Below are positions 1 to 8,865 of a DNA stretch of 64,000 bases, in pieces. Each line of letters starts with the position of its first letter. The stretch's first letter is position 1. The translations under genes were made by a program, and so were the position numbers. This stretch comes from Kaistia defluvii (GTDB taxonomy: Bacteria; Pseudomonadota; Alphaproteobacteria; Rhizobiales; Kaistiaceae). Below the pieces are notes generated by a model. It had not been told where the DNA came from. It searched no databases and was given only the letters and a program-made list of their open reading frames with translations. The stretch spans positions 1,612,001-1,676,000 of the forward strand of contig NZ_JBEPSM010000001.1 of assembly GCF_040548815.1 (NCBI RefSeq), given 5' to 3'.

Positions 1-374
1 AAGACCAGCCGAGCTTCCGGATAGCGCAGTGCCAAGGCCACACCTTCGGTCAAGCGGTCCCCCGCCTCGGTCAGCGTCACCGCCTGACGTTCCTCCCCGA
101 TCCGCTGGTCGATGCCGCCGCCCAGCACCAGGATGCCTGTCACAGGCCCATCCGGCTCGACCCGCGTGAATCGATCCTCCAGCGGCAGCATCAGTGCCGC
201 GCCGAGCGGCGAAAACCCGGCGATCAGGAGCCCAATCGCGGCGAGCAGAACGAGACCGGCACCGACCCGCACCGCGCCGAAGCCGATGGCGAGCACGCCG
301 GCAGCCTGGGCAAGGATCAGGGCGGCGGAAGGCTGGAGGAAGAACCAGACCAGCTTGGCAGCGTAGAAAAACAT
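1..374 (-). CDS. YdcF/SanA-like (DUF218) membrane protein, 3' part beyond window
   Basis: This is the N-terminal 124 codons of a gene that runs off the left edge. The start is an ATG at 374, 22 bp after the aldo/keto reductase stop, so the two genes probably share a transcript. Two hydrophobic segments (about residues 5-35 and 40-65) are followed by ILVLGGGID and a stretch with AVTLTEAGDRL. That is the typical beginning of the DUF218 domain of YdcF/ElyC/SanA proteins, which are implicated in envelope integrity or peptidoglycan precursor metabolism. The family is clear from the GGG motif and the TEAGDR stretch. The substrate is unknown and the catalytic half is not visible. Confidence 0.8.
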   Translation of the reverse strand, partial: MFFYAAKLVWFFLQPSAALILAQAAGVLAIGFGAVRVGAGLVLLAAIGLLIAGFSPLGAALMLPLEDRFTRVEPDGPVTGILVLGGGIDQRIGEERQAVTLTEAGDRLTEGVALALRYPEARLV

Positions 375-396
375 CGGCAATCGCTCTTGATGCGGA

Positions 397-1215
397 TCAA
401 TCCCAATCGGGCGAGAACGCCGAATTGCAGATACGGGAATCCTCGGTCGCGAGCGCGTCTATGGCCGCCATGTCGGCCTCCGGCAATTCGAAGCCTTCCA
501 CGTCGAGGTTCTGCTTGATGCGCGCGGGGTGCGCGCTTTTCGGGATGGCGACGCAGCCCTTCTGGATCTGCCAGCGCAGCACGATCTGCGCCGGGGTGCG
601 GCCGAAGCGGCCGGCGATATCCTTGATCACCGGCTCGTCCAGCGCATCGGCCTGGCCGAGCGGGCAATAGGCGACGAAGGCGGTGCCGTGCGCCAGCGTC
701 GCGGCGCGCAGCTTCGACTGGTCGAGATAGGGGTGATGTTCGCACTGGTTGACGACGATCGGCTCCTCGGTCGCGGCCCAGGTCTCGTCGAGCAGGCGGA
801 TGGTGTAGTTGGAAACGCCGATATGGCGCGCCAGGCCGCGCTGCTTGACGCGGTTCAGGGAACGGATCGTCTCCGCCGCCGAGAGCGCCCGGCTCGGCCA
901 ATGGATCAGCACGAGGTCGAGCTGGTCGATGCGCAGCCGGCGCAGCGAAGCCTCGGCCGCCCGCATCATGTCGTCGGCGCCCAGTTGCTCCGGCGGGATC
1001 TTCGAGGTGATGAAGACCTCGTCGCGAGCGACGCCGGAGCGGCGCAGCCCCTCACCCACCTCGGCTTCGTTGCCATAGCCGATGGCGGTATCGATATGGC
1101 GATATCCCGCCTCCAACGCCGAAGCGACGGCCATGCTCGCGGTTTCTCCCGAGAGCTTCCAGGTTCCAAGGCCGATCACCGGCAAGATGGCGCCATGCGC
1201 CTCAACCGTTTGCAT
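397..1215 (-). CDS. Aldo/keto reductase
   Basis: A 272-residue NAD(P)H-dependent carbonyl reductase of the AKR superfamily. The catalytic tetrad is visible as Asp42 and Tyr47 (DTAIGYGNE), Lys72 (ITSK) and His105 (LVLIHWPS). The C-terminal IPKSAHPARIKQN segment matches the NADP-binding end. The frame is open upstream to 1311, but that extension would overlap the end of the GGDEF gene. The ATG at 1215 has a GGAG about 8 bases upstream and starts right at the conserved barrel, so I chose it. The length fits single-domain bacterial AKRs (AKR5-like, 2,5-diketo-D-gluconate reductase type). The actual substrate cannot be read from the sequence. Confidence 0.92.
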   Translation of the reverse strand: MQTVEAHGAILPVIGLGTWKLSGETASMAVASALEAGYRHIDTAIGYGNEAEVGEGLRRSGVARDEVFITSKIPPEQLGADDMMRAAEASLRRLRIDQLDLVLIHWPSRALSAAETIRSLNRVKQRGLARHIGVSNYTIRLLDETWAATEEPIVVNQCEHHPYLDQSKLRAATLAHGTAFVAYCPLGQADALDEPVIKDIAGRFGRTPAQIVLRWQIQKGCVAIPKSAHPARIKQNLDVEGFELPEADMAAIDALATEDSRICNSAFSPDWD

Positions 1216-1276
1216 GAGATTTCTCCGCGGGGGGATAAGGCGGCTACCATCGGGTGCTGCCGCGACAGCGTCAAGT

Positions 1277-2428
1277 TCAGCTTGCCGCCTGGAACACCAG
1301 GTCCCGGCCACCGCGCTTGGCGGCGTAGAGCGCTTCGTCGGCGGCGACCATCAGGCTTTCGAAATCGGCCCTCTGGCCGCAGACCGTCATGACGCCGACG
1401 CTGACCGTGACGGTGATCCTGTGCCCGGCATGACGGATCGGATCGCCGGCGAACTCGGCGCGAATGCGCTCCGCCACCTGCCGGCCACGCTCGGCACCAC
1501 AGCCGATCAGCAGGGCCGCGAATTCCTCGCCGCCCACTCGCCCGACGAAATCCGCCTCGCTGACGCAGCGCTGGACGATCGTCGAGAAGAACTTTAGCGC
1601 TTCGTCGCCGGCCGCATGGCCGTAGCGGTCGTTCAGCTGCTTGAACCGGTCGAGGTCGAACAGCAGCAGGGTGATCAGCTCGTTCTGGTCACGGGCGCGC
1701 TCGACGCGCTCGCGGGCCAGATCCATGAACGCGCCGTGGTTCAGCAGCCCGGTCAGACCGTCGGTCAGCGCCGCCCGCTTGAGGATGTTCTTGAGCCGCT
1801 CGTCGGATAGGCGGAGGCCGATGATCGTCGCCGCGAACATGACGAGGATCGGCTCCAATATGCCGAGGCCGATGAACGGCCCCCCATCCAGGAGATCCGG
1901 CGGCAGGTCGAGGGTGAGCGCCGCGATGAAGCGAAATACAAGGAAGACGGCGTGCAGGGCGGGGACGCAGGCAAACGGCATCCGCCAGACCAGATGATCC
2001 TTGCCCTTAGCCCAGATTTCCCAAGCGAGCATCAGCGACAAGATCAAGCTCAGTAGCGAGCCGAGCGCAATGCGATGCGCGAGAGAGTCGCCGATTGCCG
2101 GCACTTCCATGGCGATCATCCAGATCGCCGGGAAGGCCACAACCGGCCACCAGCGCGTCGACCGCCCATTGAAGGCGCGCGCGCCATTCCAGGTGATGCC
2201 GAGGGCGGCCAGTGTACCGGCGTTGGCGATGCCGATGGACAGGAAGTCCGGGATCTGCCCACGCAGCAGCAAAAGGACGCAACTGGCAGCGCCGACCTGC
2301 AGCGCGAGCGCCCACATCACCACATGACGGTCAGGCCAGCGCTGGAACCAGTTGGTGACCAGCGACAGCGCAGCCATCTGGCTCATGACCGCCAGCACGA
2401 CCAGCAGCGTTGAAACATCCAGGGTCAT
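1277..2428 (-). CDS. Membrane-anchored GGDEF diguanylate cyclase
   Basis: A 383-residue protein with about six hydrophobic segments in residues 5-205, then a C-terminal GGDEF domain from about 215. It should make cyclic di-GMP from two GTP at the inner membrane. The signature is GGEEF at 299-303, and DGLTGLLN and FDLDRFKQLND are present, so the active site looks intact. The four residues of the usual RxxD inhibitory site (290-293) read SEAD. The arginine is missing, so classical product inhibition at the I-site is doubtful. No known extracytoplasmic sensor domain is recognisable in the membrane part. Its ATG at 2428 lies about 100 bp after the aminotransferase stop on the same strand. Confidence 0.93.
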   Translation of the reverse strand: MTLDVSTLLVVLAVMSQMAALSLVTNWFQRWPDRHVVMWALALQVGAASCVLLLLRGQIPDFLSIGIANAGTLAALGITWNGARAFNGRSTRWWPVVAFPAIWMIAMEVPAIGDSLAHRIALGSLLSLILSLMLAWEIWAKGKDHLVWRMPFACVPALHAVFLVFRFIAALTLDLPPDLLDGGPFIGLGILEPILVMFAATIIGLRLSDERLKNILKRAALTDGLTGLLNHGAFMDLARERVERARDQNELITLLLFDLDRFKQLNDRYGHAAGDEALKFFSTIVQRCVSEADFVGRVGGEEFAALLIGCGAERGRQVAERIRAEFAGDPIRHAGHRITVTVSVGVMTVCGQRADFESLMVAADEALYAAKRGGRDLVFQAAS

Positions 2429-2531
2429 GGCTGATGCAAGTTTCCCCGCAGCCCCCTCGTTCCCCGGCTGCGGGACTGCTCATATACCAAACCCCTTAAG
2501 GAACAATTCCCGGGGGCCGCGGACCTGCTTG

Positions 2532-3686
2532 TTAGCCTACCGTTGCCAACACGGCGGCGATGACGCGATCGACTTCGGCGTCGGTCAGGTCCGGATGCAT
2601 CGGCAGGCTGATGACGGTCGAAGCAAGCTTCTCGGACACCGGCAGCGGCCGCTTCGGCGCCTCGGCGAAGGCCGGGTGCTGGTGCAGCGCAAGACGGTAG
2701 AAGAAGGCATTGCCGATGCTCTGCGCGTCCAGCGCCGCCTTCAGCGCGTCGCGGTCGTCCACGGTGATCGTGTAGATCGCGTTGGCGCTGAAATAGCCGG
2801 ACGGTCGCTTCTGCACTCCGACCTTGCCGGTCAGCGCGGCGTCATAGCGCTTCGCGACCTGGTCGCGGCGCTCCAGCTCATCCTCGAAGATGGTGAGCTT
2901 GGAGAGCAGGACAGCCGCCTGGAGCGTGTCGAGGCGGCCGGTGATGCCGTTGCGCACGGCGACGTCGCCGGTGCCCTGGCGGCCATGCGAGCGCAGCGTG
3001 CGCACGGCATCGGCGATCTCGTCATTGTCGGTCAGGATCGCGCCGCCATCGCCATAGCAGCCGAGCGGCTTGGTCGGATAGAAACTGGTCGCCGAGATCG
3101 GCGCCATGCCGCCAACGCGGCTGTTGCCGGAGCGGCCGCCGAAGCTCTGCGCCGCGTCGGAGAACACCGTCATGTCGTGCTTGGCAGCAATCTTGCCGAT
3201 CGCCTCATAATCCGCCGGCAAACCGTAGAGATCGACCGGCATGACGACGCGCGGCTTCAGCTTGCCCTCGGCCACGACTTCGTCGATCGCGCGCTCGAGA
3301 TCGGCCGGGTCCATGTTGCAGGTCGACGAATCGACATCGACGAAGATCGGCGTCGCATTGACCGAGCAGACCGCGCCGGCGGTGGCGGCAAAGGTGAAGG
3401 CCGGGACGAACACGGCGTCGCCGGGTCCGATGCCAAGCGCCATCAGGCCGATCATCAGCGCATCGCGACCGCTCGAAACGGCGATCGCATGCGGAACGCC
3501 GGCGAAGGTGGCAAGCTTGGCTTCGAGTTCGGAGACTTCCGGCCCGAGGATGAACTGGCCATGCGTCAGCACCGCGTCCATGCGCTTGCGGACATCGTCA
3601 TGGATCCGGCGCTGCTGGCGCTGCAGATCGAAGAAGCCGATGCGGTCGGAAGCGACCGTGACGGTCGGTTGGGAGGAAGCGGCCAT
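2532..3686 (-). CDS. DegT/DnrJ/EryC1/StrS aminotransferase
   Basis: A 384-residue PLP-dependent sugar aminotransferase. The PLP lysine is Lys206 in SFYPTKPLG; SSGRDAL and FVPAFTFAAT near residues 71-102 and FSDAAQSFGG at 175-184 are family hallmarks. These enzymes transfer an amino group from glutamate to a keto-sugar bound to a nucleotide, for glycan biosynthesis. The ATG at 3686 overlaps the TGA of the upstream dehydrogenase (ATGA), indicating translational coupling. The pairing with a Gfo/Idh/MocA dehydrogenase resembles WlbA/WlbE, which oxidise and then aminate C3 of UDP-GlcNAc-derived uronates. That specific reaction is inference. No acetyltransferase or glycosyltransferase is beside it. 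Confidence 0.93.
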   Translation of the reverse strand: MAASSQPTVTVASDRIGFFDLQRQQRRIHDDVRKRMDAVLTHGQFILGPEVSELEAKLATFAGVPHAIAVSSGRDALMIGLMALGIGPGDAVFVPAFTFAATAGAVCSVNATPIFVDVDSSTCNMDPADLERAIDEVVAEGKLKPRVVMPVDLYGLPADYEAIGKIAAKHDMTVFSDAAQSFGGRSGNSRVGGMAPISATSFYPTKPLGCYGDGGAILTDNDEIADAVRTLRSHGRQGTGDVAVRNGITGRLDTLQAAVLLSKLTIFEDELERRDQVAKRYDAALTGKVGVQKRPSGYFSANAIYTITVDDRDALKAALDAQSIGNAFFYRLALHQHPAFAEAPKRPLPVSEKLASTVISLPMHPDLTDAEVDRVIAAVLATVG

Positions 3687-4648
3687 CAGTGCTGGTCTCC
3701 AATAGGGACGGTCGCGCCAGATCGCGACGTCTGTCCGATACGCTGAATGATCATGTCGGCAACGATCAGGGCCTCGAGCCCTGCCTTGCCATCGACGAGC
3801 GGCCGGCCGAGCCCGGCGGCCGCGTCGAGGAACGAATCGATTTCGAGCGCCAGATTGTCGCTCGGCGGCACGGCGATCTCGTCCTGCGAAAGAACGGCAT
3901 GGCCGCGCTCGAAAGAGGTGACGGTGCGGGCGGCGAGATCGGCCACCCAATAACGATCGGTCTCGACGACCTTGATGGTGCGCTCTGACCGATCGGCGAT
4001 CCGGCTGGCCGTGATATGCGCCACCGCGCCATTGGCGAAACGAAGCTGCGCGAGCGCGAAATCATTGGTCGGCGCCAGCACGGGAGATCCCATCGCCTCG
4101 ACGGCGACGACCTTCGAGCCGACCAGCGCCAGGACTAGGTCGATGTCGTGGATCATCAGGTCGAGCACGACGTCGACATCGATGGCCCTGCCCTTCCAGG
4201 GTCCGATGCGCGTGCATTCGACGGTGATCGGCGCCTTCACCTTGTCGCGCAACAGGCCGAAGACGGGCGAAAAGCGTTCGATGTGGCCGATCTGCAGGAC
4301 AACGCCCTTGGCCTCGGCGCGGGCGATCAGGTCGCGCGCCGCCTCGGGCGTATCGCAGATCGGCTTCTCGATCAGGACATGCACGCCGGCGTCGATGAAA
4401 TCGGCAGCTACCGCATGATGGAGCGAGGTCGGAACGGTGATCGACACGGCATCGACCTTGCCGATCAGGTCGCGCGGGTCGAACAGCGGCGTCGTGCCAT
4501 ATTGGGCGGCGACGGCTTCGGCGCGGGCGCGATCCGCGTCCACCACGGCCACAAGCCGGCCCTTTGGATTGGCGGCATGCTGCCGCGCGTGGAAGGAACC
4601 GAAATATCCGAGCCCGATGACTCCGGTCCTGATTTCGCTCGTCGTCAA
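3686..4648 (-). CDS. Gfo/Idh/MocA family sugar dehydrogenase
   Basis: An NAD(P)-dependent sugar dehydrogenase of about 320 residues. It has a Rossmann motif GVIGLGYFG at the N-terminus, the catalytic EKP motif (VLIEKPICDT), HIERFSP, and a C-terminal alpha/beta domain with VDVVLDLMIHDIDL. It probably oxidises a nucleotide sugar to the 3-keto form that the coupled downstream aminotransferase uses. The start is uncertain. I chose the TTG at 4648 because it places the Rossmann fold normally and gives the family length, but its ribosome site is weak. The frame stays open to a GTG at 4822, which would add 58 unusual residues. The stop overlaps the aminotransferase start. Confidence 0.88.
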   Translation of the reverse strand: MTTSEIRTGVIGLGYFGSFHARQHAANPKGRLVAVVDADRARAEAVAAQYGTTPLFDPRDLIGKVDAVSITVPTSLHHAVAADFIDAGVHVLIEKPICDTPEAARDLIARAEAKGVVLQIGHIERFSPVFGLLRDKVKAPITVECTRIGPWKGRAIDVDVVLDLMIHDIDLVLALVGSKVVAVEAMGSPVLAPTNDFALAQLRFANGAVAHITASRIADRSERTIKVVETDRYWVADLAARTVTSFERGHAVLSQDEIAVPPSDNLALEIDSFLDAAAGLGRPLVDGKAGLEALIVADMIIQRIGQTSRSGATVPIGDQH

Positions 4649-4903
4649 TCCCGCAACTTTCTGCAATCCGAAATAGAGCGAAGCAGTCCGCTTCGCCCGC
4701 ACCGGTCTAACGAATTCTCGTTCAAAGTCGATCAATGGCCGCACAAAGGCGGTCACATTTTGTCCATCCGGGAAACATGGCGCGACACGGCAGGCCGGAC
4801 GATCACGTCCGCGTGACAGCACGGCTCCGAGGATGCCGTCCAGCGCGCCGCCTCTATATCATTCCACCGTGCCGGCCCTCTCCGGCTATACGGGAACCTT
4901 ACC

Positions 4904-5869
4904 ATGCCCCATCGAATGACCGCCGTCCTCTGCCGCGCCTTTCTGTGCGGCGCGGGGATGATCGGCGCTGCCCAGGCGCAGGGAATCGTCGAGCGCCACC
5001 TGATGGCGCCCAGCCCTTCGCTGGGCCGCCCCATTCCATATTCCCTCTACAAGCCGGCGACCGAGCCAAAGGCCGGCACGCGCTGGCCGGTGCTCTACCT
5101 GTTGCATGGCGGCGGCGGCGGCGACCTGGACTGGCTCGACTACGGCAAGATCGCGCACACGCTGGACGACGAGATCGCCGCGGGCAAACTGCCGCCGCTC
5201 GTCGTGGTCATGCCCGATGGCGGCGGCGAGAGCTGGTTCGTCGACAACACCGACCCCGACGGGGCCGGAAGGGTCGAAACGGCGCTGACGACGGATCTCG
5301 TCGAGGCGATCGACACGACGCTGCCGACGGCCGCCTGCCGGGCTGGACGCGCCGTGGGCGGGCTTTCCATGGGCGGATATGGCGCAGCCCTGTTCGCGCT
5401 CGACCATCCCGACCGCTTCGTCGCCGCGATCAGCCTGTCCGGCGCCATCGCGCAGCCAATCGATCCGAACGACGCCGTCCGCATCAAGAAGGGCGACGAA
5501 TATTATGACGGCGCCTTCGGCAAGCCGTTCGATGTCCACCGCTACAACGCGGACAATGTGTTTCCGCGCATCACCAAGGACGCGGGCCTGGCCGAAAAGC
5601 CCAGCTTCTGGATCACGGCCGGCGACCGCGACGGGCTCGGCATCATCACCGGATCCGCGGACCTGCACGTCGCCCTGCGCCGCGCGGGCTACAAGACGAC
5701 GCTGCGCATCGGGGCCGGTCAGCATGACTGGATCAACTGGTCGCAATCAATCGTCCCGGCCTTGGACTGGCTGGCGCCGCAGCTTCGCGATACCTGCCCG
5801 CCCCTGCAGTCGACGGCCGGCCTCGGCCTAGCTGAGCCCGAACCAGAGCGCGGCGAAGCCCAGGAATGA
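4904..5869 (+). CDS. Secreted esterase, esterase D / PF00756-like
   Basis: A 321-residue alpha/beta hydrolase. The N-terminus looks like a signal peptide ending near AQAQG (about residue 26). The oxyanion region is VLYLLHGGGGG, and the nucleophile elbow GLSMGG carries Ser155. A likely Asp (ITAGDRDGLG) and His (GAGQHDW) complete the triad. Related proteins include enterochelin esterases, mycolyltransferase-like esterases and acetyl-xylan esterases, so it probably cleaves an ester in the periplasm or outside the cell. The last 42 bp overlap the convergent 3' end of mgtE. The substrate is not predictable. Confidence 0.88.
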   Translation: MPHRMTAVLCRAFLCGAGMIGAAQAQGIVERHLMAPSPSLGRPIPYSLYKPATEPKAGTRWPVLYLLHGGGGGDLDWLDYGKIAHTLDDEIAAGKLPPLVVVMPDGGGESWFVDNTDPDGAGRVETALTTDLVEAIDTTLPTAACRAGRAVGGLSMGGYGAALFALDHPDRFVAAISLSGAIAQPIDPNDAVRIKKGDEYYDGAFGKPFDVHRYNADNVFPRITKDAGLAEKPSFWITAGDRDGLGIITGSADLHVALRRAGYKTTLRIGAGQHDWINWSQSIVPALDWLAPQLRDTCPPLQSTAGLGLAEPEPERGEAQE

Positions 5870-7246
5870 GAAGAAGCCGACAATATCGGTGATGGTGGTT
5901 ACGAACGAACTCGACGCGATCGCCGGGTCGATCTTGAAGCGGTTCAGCGTCAGGGGGATCAGGATGCCGCCAAGCGCGGCGGCGATCAGGTTGATCACCA
6001 TCGCCGCCGCGATGACGAATCCCAGGTCCAATATGCCGAAGCGATAGACCGCCATCGTGCCGACGATGGCGGCGAACAGGAAACCGTTGAAGATGCCGAC
6101 CAGCAGCTCGCGGCCGATGACGCGCAGGACGTTGTGCGGACCGAGTTCGCGCATCGCGATGGCGCGAACCGCCACCGTCATGGTCTGCGTGCCGGCATTG
6201 CCGCCCTGGCTGGCGACGATCGGCATCAGAACAGCCAGCGCCACCATCTTCTGCAGCTGATGCTCGAACAATCCGATGACGAAGGACGCCATCACGGCCG
6301 TGATGAGATTGAAGAAAAGCCACGGGAAGCGGCTCTTGGCGATCGACCAGACCTTGTCGGAGACTTCTTCGTCGCCGACGCCGCCGAGGCGCTTGATGTC
6401 CTCGTCGGCTTCTTCCTGGATGACGTCGACGATGTCGTCGATGGTCAAGAGACCGACCAACCGGTCCGATTCGTCGACGACGGCGGCCGAGATCAGGTTG
6501 TAGCGCTGGAACATCCGCGCTGCTTCTTCCTGGTCCTCGGTGGCGCGGATCAGGTGATGCGCCTCGCTGACCAGTTCGGCGATCTTGACCGGCCGCTTGG
6601 TCCGCAGCAGGCGGTTGAGCGATACCGTGCCGAGCAGGTGATAGCCGGGATCGATGACGAAGACTTCGTGGAACTCTTCCGGCAGGTCCTCGGCTTCGCG
6701 CATGTAGTCGATCGTCTGCCCCACCGTCCAGAAGGGCGGCACGGCGATGAACTCGGTCTGCATGCGCCGGCCGGCGCTCTCTTCCGGATAGTCGAGGCCG
6801 CGCTTCAGCGCCAGGCGCTCGACGGACGGAATCTGGGCAAGAATCTCGTCCTGGTCGGCTTTGTCGAGATCTTCGAGAATATAGACCGCGTCGTCGGAAT
6901 CGAGATCGCGCATGCCTTCGGCGACGGTCTCGGACGGCAACTCCTCCAGGATCTCGACGCGCACCGTCTCGTCAAGTTCGGTGAGCGCGGTGAAATCGAA
7001 GAATTCGCCCAGCAGCTGGATCAACGCGGGGCGCTGGTCGGGCTCGAGCGCCTCGAGGATCGCGCCCACATCCGATTCATGGAGATCTTCGGTCAGCGCG
7101 CGGGCGCGTTCCTGGTTCCCCGTCTCGATCGCCTCACCGAGTGCTTCCAGGAACGGCGTGGAGACGTTGTCGTTCTCGTCGCGAAGCGGCGGCAAGCCCT
7201 GCGTCTGGCGATCTTCGCGCCTGTCGATCGTCAGCTCTTCCGACAT
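5828..7246 (-). CDS. mgtE: Magnesium transporter MgtE
   Basis: A 472-residue Mg2+ channel of the inner membrane. In order it has an acidic helical MgtE N domain (about 30-140, with repeated SDVGAILEALEPDQR-like helices), two CBS domains (about 145-265) that sense cytosolic Mg2+, and five membrane helices from about 300 containing GGNAGTQT, the conserved pore signature. The length is typical of the family. The 3' end overlaps the convergent esterase gene by 42 bp. I see no Mg-responsive riboswitch in the roughly 230 bp upstream. Confidence 0.96.
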   Translation of the reverse strand: MSEELTIDRREDRQTQGLPPLRDENDNVSTPFLEALGEAIETGNQERARALTEDLHESDVGAILEALEPDQRPALIQLLGEFFDFTALTELDETVRVEILEELPSETVAEGMRDLDSDDAVYILEDLDKADQDEILAQIPSVERLALKRGLDYPEESAGRRMQTEFIAVPPFWTVGQTIDYMREAEDLPEEFHEVFVIDPGYHLLGTVSLNRLLRTKRPVKIAELVSEAHHLIRATEDQEEAARMFQRYNLISAAVVDESDRLVGLLTIDDIVDVIQEEADEDIKRLGGVGDEEVSDKVWSIAKSRFPWLFFNLITAVMASFVIGLFEHQLQKMVALAVLMPIVASQGGNAGTQTMTVAVRAIAMRELGPHNVLRVIGRELLVGIFNGFLFAAIVGTMAVYRFGILDLGFVIAAAMVINLIAAALGGILIPLTLNRFKIDPAIASSSFVTTITDIVGFFSFLGFAALWFGLS

Positions 7247-7480
7247 GGACCCTCAGAACGCGTTCACGAGATTTCAGGGGAGGTCCGGCGAGCTTTAGCC
7301 GTCAACCGCGCGGGGGCAAAGCGAAAATGCTGCGCTGCGAGCATTCTCGGCATCGCGGCGCTTCACCAGGACCCATCGGCCAAGGTGGTCGCGCCAAACC
7401 TTGTGCATGGCGAACGTCCGGCACCCGCCAAAGGTTGCCCTCCGCGTCCAGCGCCTGAGCCGATACCGGGGTCCAGAAAC

Positions 7481-7509
7481 AAAAACAGCGGCCCGAGGGC
7501 CGCCGCTTT
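7481..7509 (-). terminator. Intrinsic terminator after tRNA-Leu
   Basis: Read on the minus strand, about 12 base pairs (GCGGCGGCCC against GGGCCGCTG, with two G-U pairs) form a hairpin followed by GTTTTTG. It lies about 25 bp downstream of the tRNA 3' end and closes that transcript. Confidence 0.75.
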
Positions 7510-7533
7510 GCGAGGATTTTTGCATTTGGGTTT

Positions 7534-7617
7534 GGTGCGGTCGAGAAGACTCGAACTTCCACGCCTTTCGGCACAGCGACCTCAACGCTGCGCGTCTACC
7601 AATTCCGCCACGACCGC
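7534..7617 (-). tRNA. tRNA-Leu (anticodon GAG)
   Basis: A complete class II tRNA. The acceptor stem GCGGTCG pairs with CGACCGC, followed by A and an encoded CCA. The D-arm contains GGAATTGGTAGACGC. The anticodon stem-loop is CAGCG-TTGAGGT-CGCTG, giving anticodon GAG, and a long variable arm (about GTGCCGAAAGGCGT) follows. The T-arm contains GTTCGAGTC. It reads CUC and CUU leucine codons. It has its own promoter-like sequence upstream and a terminator hairpin downstream. Confidence 0.97.
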
Positions 7618-7651
7618 GAAACCCAAGCCGGTGTTGACCGGCGCGAGGTGG

Positions 7652-7680
7652 GATGTAGCAAATGACCTCCGACGAAACAA
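7652..7680 (-). promoter_or_regulatory. Putative promoter for tRNA-Leu
   Basis: On the minus strand TTGTTT and TACATC are separated by 17 bp, a reasonable sigma-70 match. The predicted start would be about 25-30 bp before the mature 5' end of the tRNA. Confidence 0.5.
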
Positions 7681-7842
7681 GCGACTTCGAAAACTGTTTC
7701 ACTTCATCCACAGGCAGTCCGGCACCGATCGATTTTTGCGGGACAGGTGATCAATGCCCGCCCTTGCGCTATGACCGGATCGACCGACCATGAGACCTGG
7801 CACAATGAAAGATTGGCCAAGCCGCCAATCGAGAGCGACTCC

Positions 7843-8541
7843 ATGACCCTGCGCGACGATCTCACCGCTTCCCTCCTGCCCCGCGACGGCAGCCCGCCCG
7901 TCGAATGGGTGATCGAGGAAGCGCCCGTCGATTATCGCGACGCCGTCGCCGAAATGGAGGCGCGGGTCGCTGCGATCGCGGCCGGCACGGCGCGCGAACG
8001 CATCTGGCTGGTCGAGCATCCCCCACTCTATACGGCCGGCACCAGCGCGCATGACGAAGACCTGATCGCGCCGGACCGCTTTCCGGTGTTCCAGACGGGG
8101 CGCGGCGGGCAATACACCTATCACGGCCCCGGCCAGCGGGTGGCCTATGTGATGCTCGACCTTAACCGCAGGCGGCCAGACCTGCGCCTGTTCGTGGCGA
8201 CGCTCGAGCAATGGATCATCCGCACGCTGGACGGCTTCAACGTGCGCGGCGAGCGCCGCGACGACCGCGTCGGCGTCTGGGTGCGCCGCCCCGAAAAGGG
8301 TTTCGAGGCCGAAGACAAGATCGCGGCGATCGGCATCCGGGTGCGGCGATGGGTGACGTTCCACGGCATCTCGATCAATGTCGAGCCGGAGCTCGACCAT
8401 TTCGACGGGATCGTGCCCTGCGGCGTGAAGGGCCATGGCGTTACCAGCCTGGCGGATCTCGGGCGGATCGTGACCATGCCGGAAGTCGACGCCATCCTGC
8501 GCCGGGAGTTTGAGGCGCTGTTTGGCGAGACGGTTCGCTAG
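7843..8541 (+). CDS. lipB: Lipoyl(octanoyl) transferase LipB
   Basis: A 232-residue cytoplasmic enzyme that moves octanoate from acyl carrier protein to the lipoyl domains of 2-oxoacid dehydrogenases and the glycine cleavage H protein. Signature [13 protein letters not shown] is at 87-99. The catalytic pair is Lys159 ([10 protein letters not shown]) and Cys193 ([11 protein letters not shown]), equivalent to Lys135 and Cys169 of E. coli. The frame is open from 7747, but the ATG at 7843 gives the normal family N-terminus. It is a single gene on the plus strand, separated by about 225 bp from the divergent tRNA. Confidence 0.95.
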   Translation: MTLRDDLTASLLPRDGSPPVEWVIEEAPVDYRDAVAEMEARVAAIAAGTARERIWLVEHPPLYTAGTSAHDEDLIAPDRFPVFQTGRGGQYTYHGPGQRVAYVMLDLNRRRPDLRLFVATLEQWIIRTLDGFNVRGERRDDRVGVWVRRPEKGFEAEDKIAAIGIRVRRWVTFHGISINVEPELDHFDGIVPCGVKGHGVTSLADLGRIVTMPEVDAILRREFEALFGETVR

Positions 8542-8572
8542 CGCGATCTCGCTCGATCGGCCGTGCACGCGC

Positions 8573-8854
8573 TCAGGCGTCTGGGCGCACCCGGAAGGGG
8601 ACAGGCTCGGCCGAATCTCTTTCGTCGACATCGACCGCGCTGACGCGGGCCATGCGCGGGCCGGCATGGCAGGCGAAGAGCATTGCGGCGACATCGGCCT
8701 CGTCGCCGGTGAAGACCGCCTCCACCTCCCCTCCGCGCCGATTGCGGACCCATCCGGACAGCCGCCGGGCATTTGCCTCCCGTTCGGTCCAGGCTCGATA
8801 GCCGACGCCCTGTACGAGCCCGGATATCATCACATGGACCGTGCGTACCGTCAT
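8573..8854 (-). CDS. acyP: Acylphosphatase
   Basis: A 93-residue acylphosphatase, complete and of normal size. It hydrolyses carboxyl-phosphate bonds such as those of acetyl phosphate or 1,3-bisphosphoglycerate. The phosphate-binding Arg20 (VQGVGYR) and catalytic Asn38 (GWVRNR) are both present. It starts 11 bp after the stop of the HAD phosphatase on the same strand, so the two are probably co-transcribed. Its 3' end faces lipB with a 31 bp gap. Confidence 0.93.
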   Translation of the reverse strand: MTVRTVHVMISGLVQGVGYRAWTEREANARRLSGWVRNRRGGEVEAVFTGDEADVAAMLFACHAGPRMARVSAVDVDERDSAEPVPFRVRPDA

Positions 8855-8865
8855 TCCCGTCCCCC

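Noticed and set aside
2460..2531. GCAGCC/GGCTGC inverted repeat as terminator before the GGDEF gene
   Set aside because: Large loop and no T-run; too weak to call.
7247..7480. Possible small gene or riboswitch upstream of mgtE
   Set aside because: No frame with a ribosome site and no recognisable Mg-sensing motif; a lone TTGACG without a -10.
6134..7750. A 538-codon plus-strand frame covering mgtE and the tRNA
   Set aside because: Reads through a tRNA gene and antisense to mgtE.
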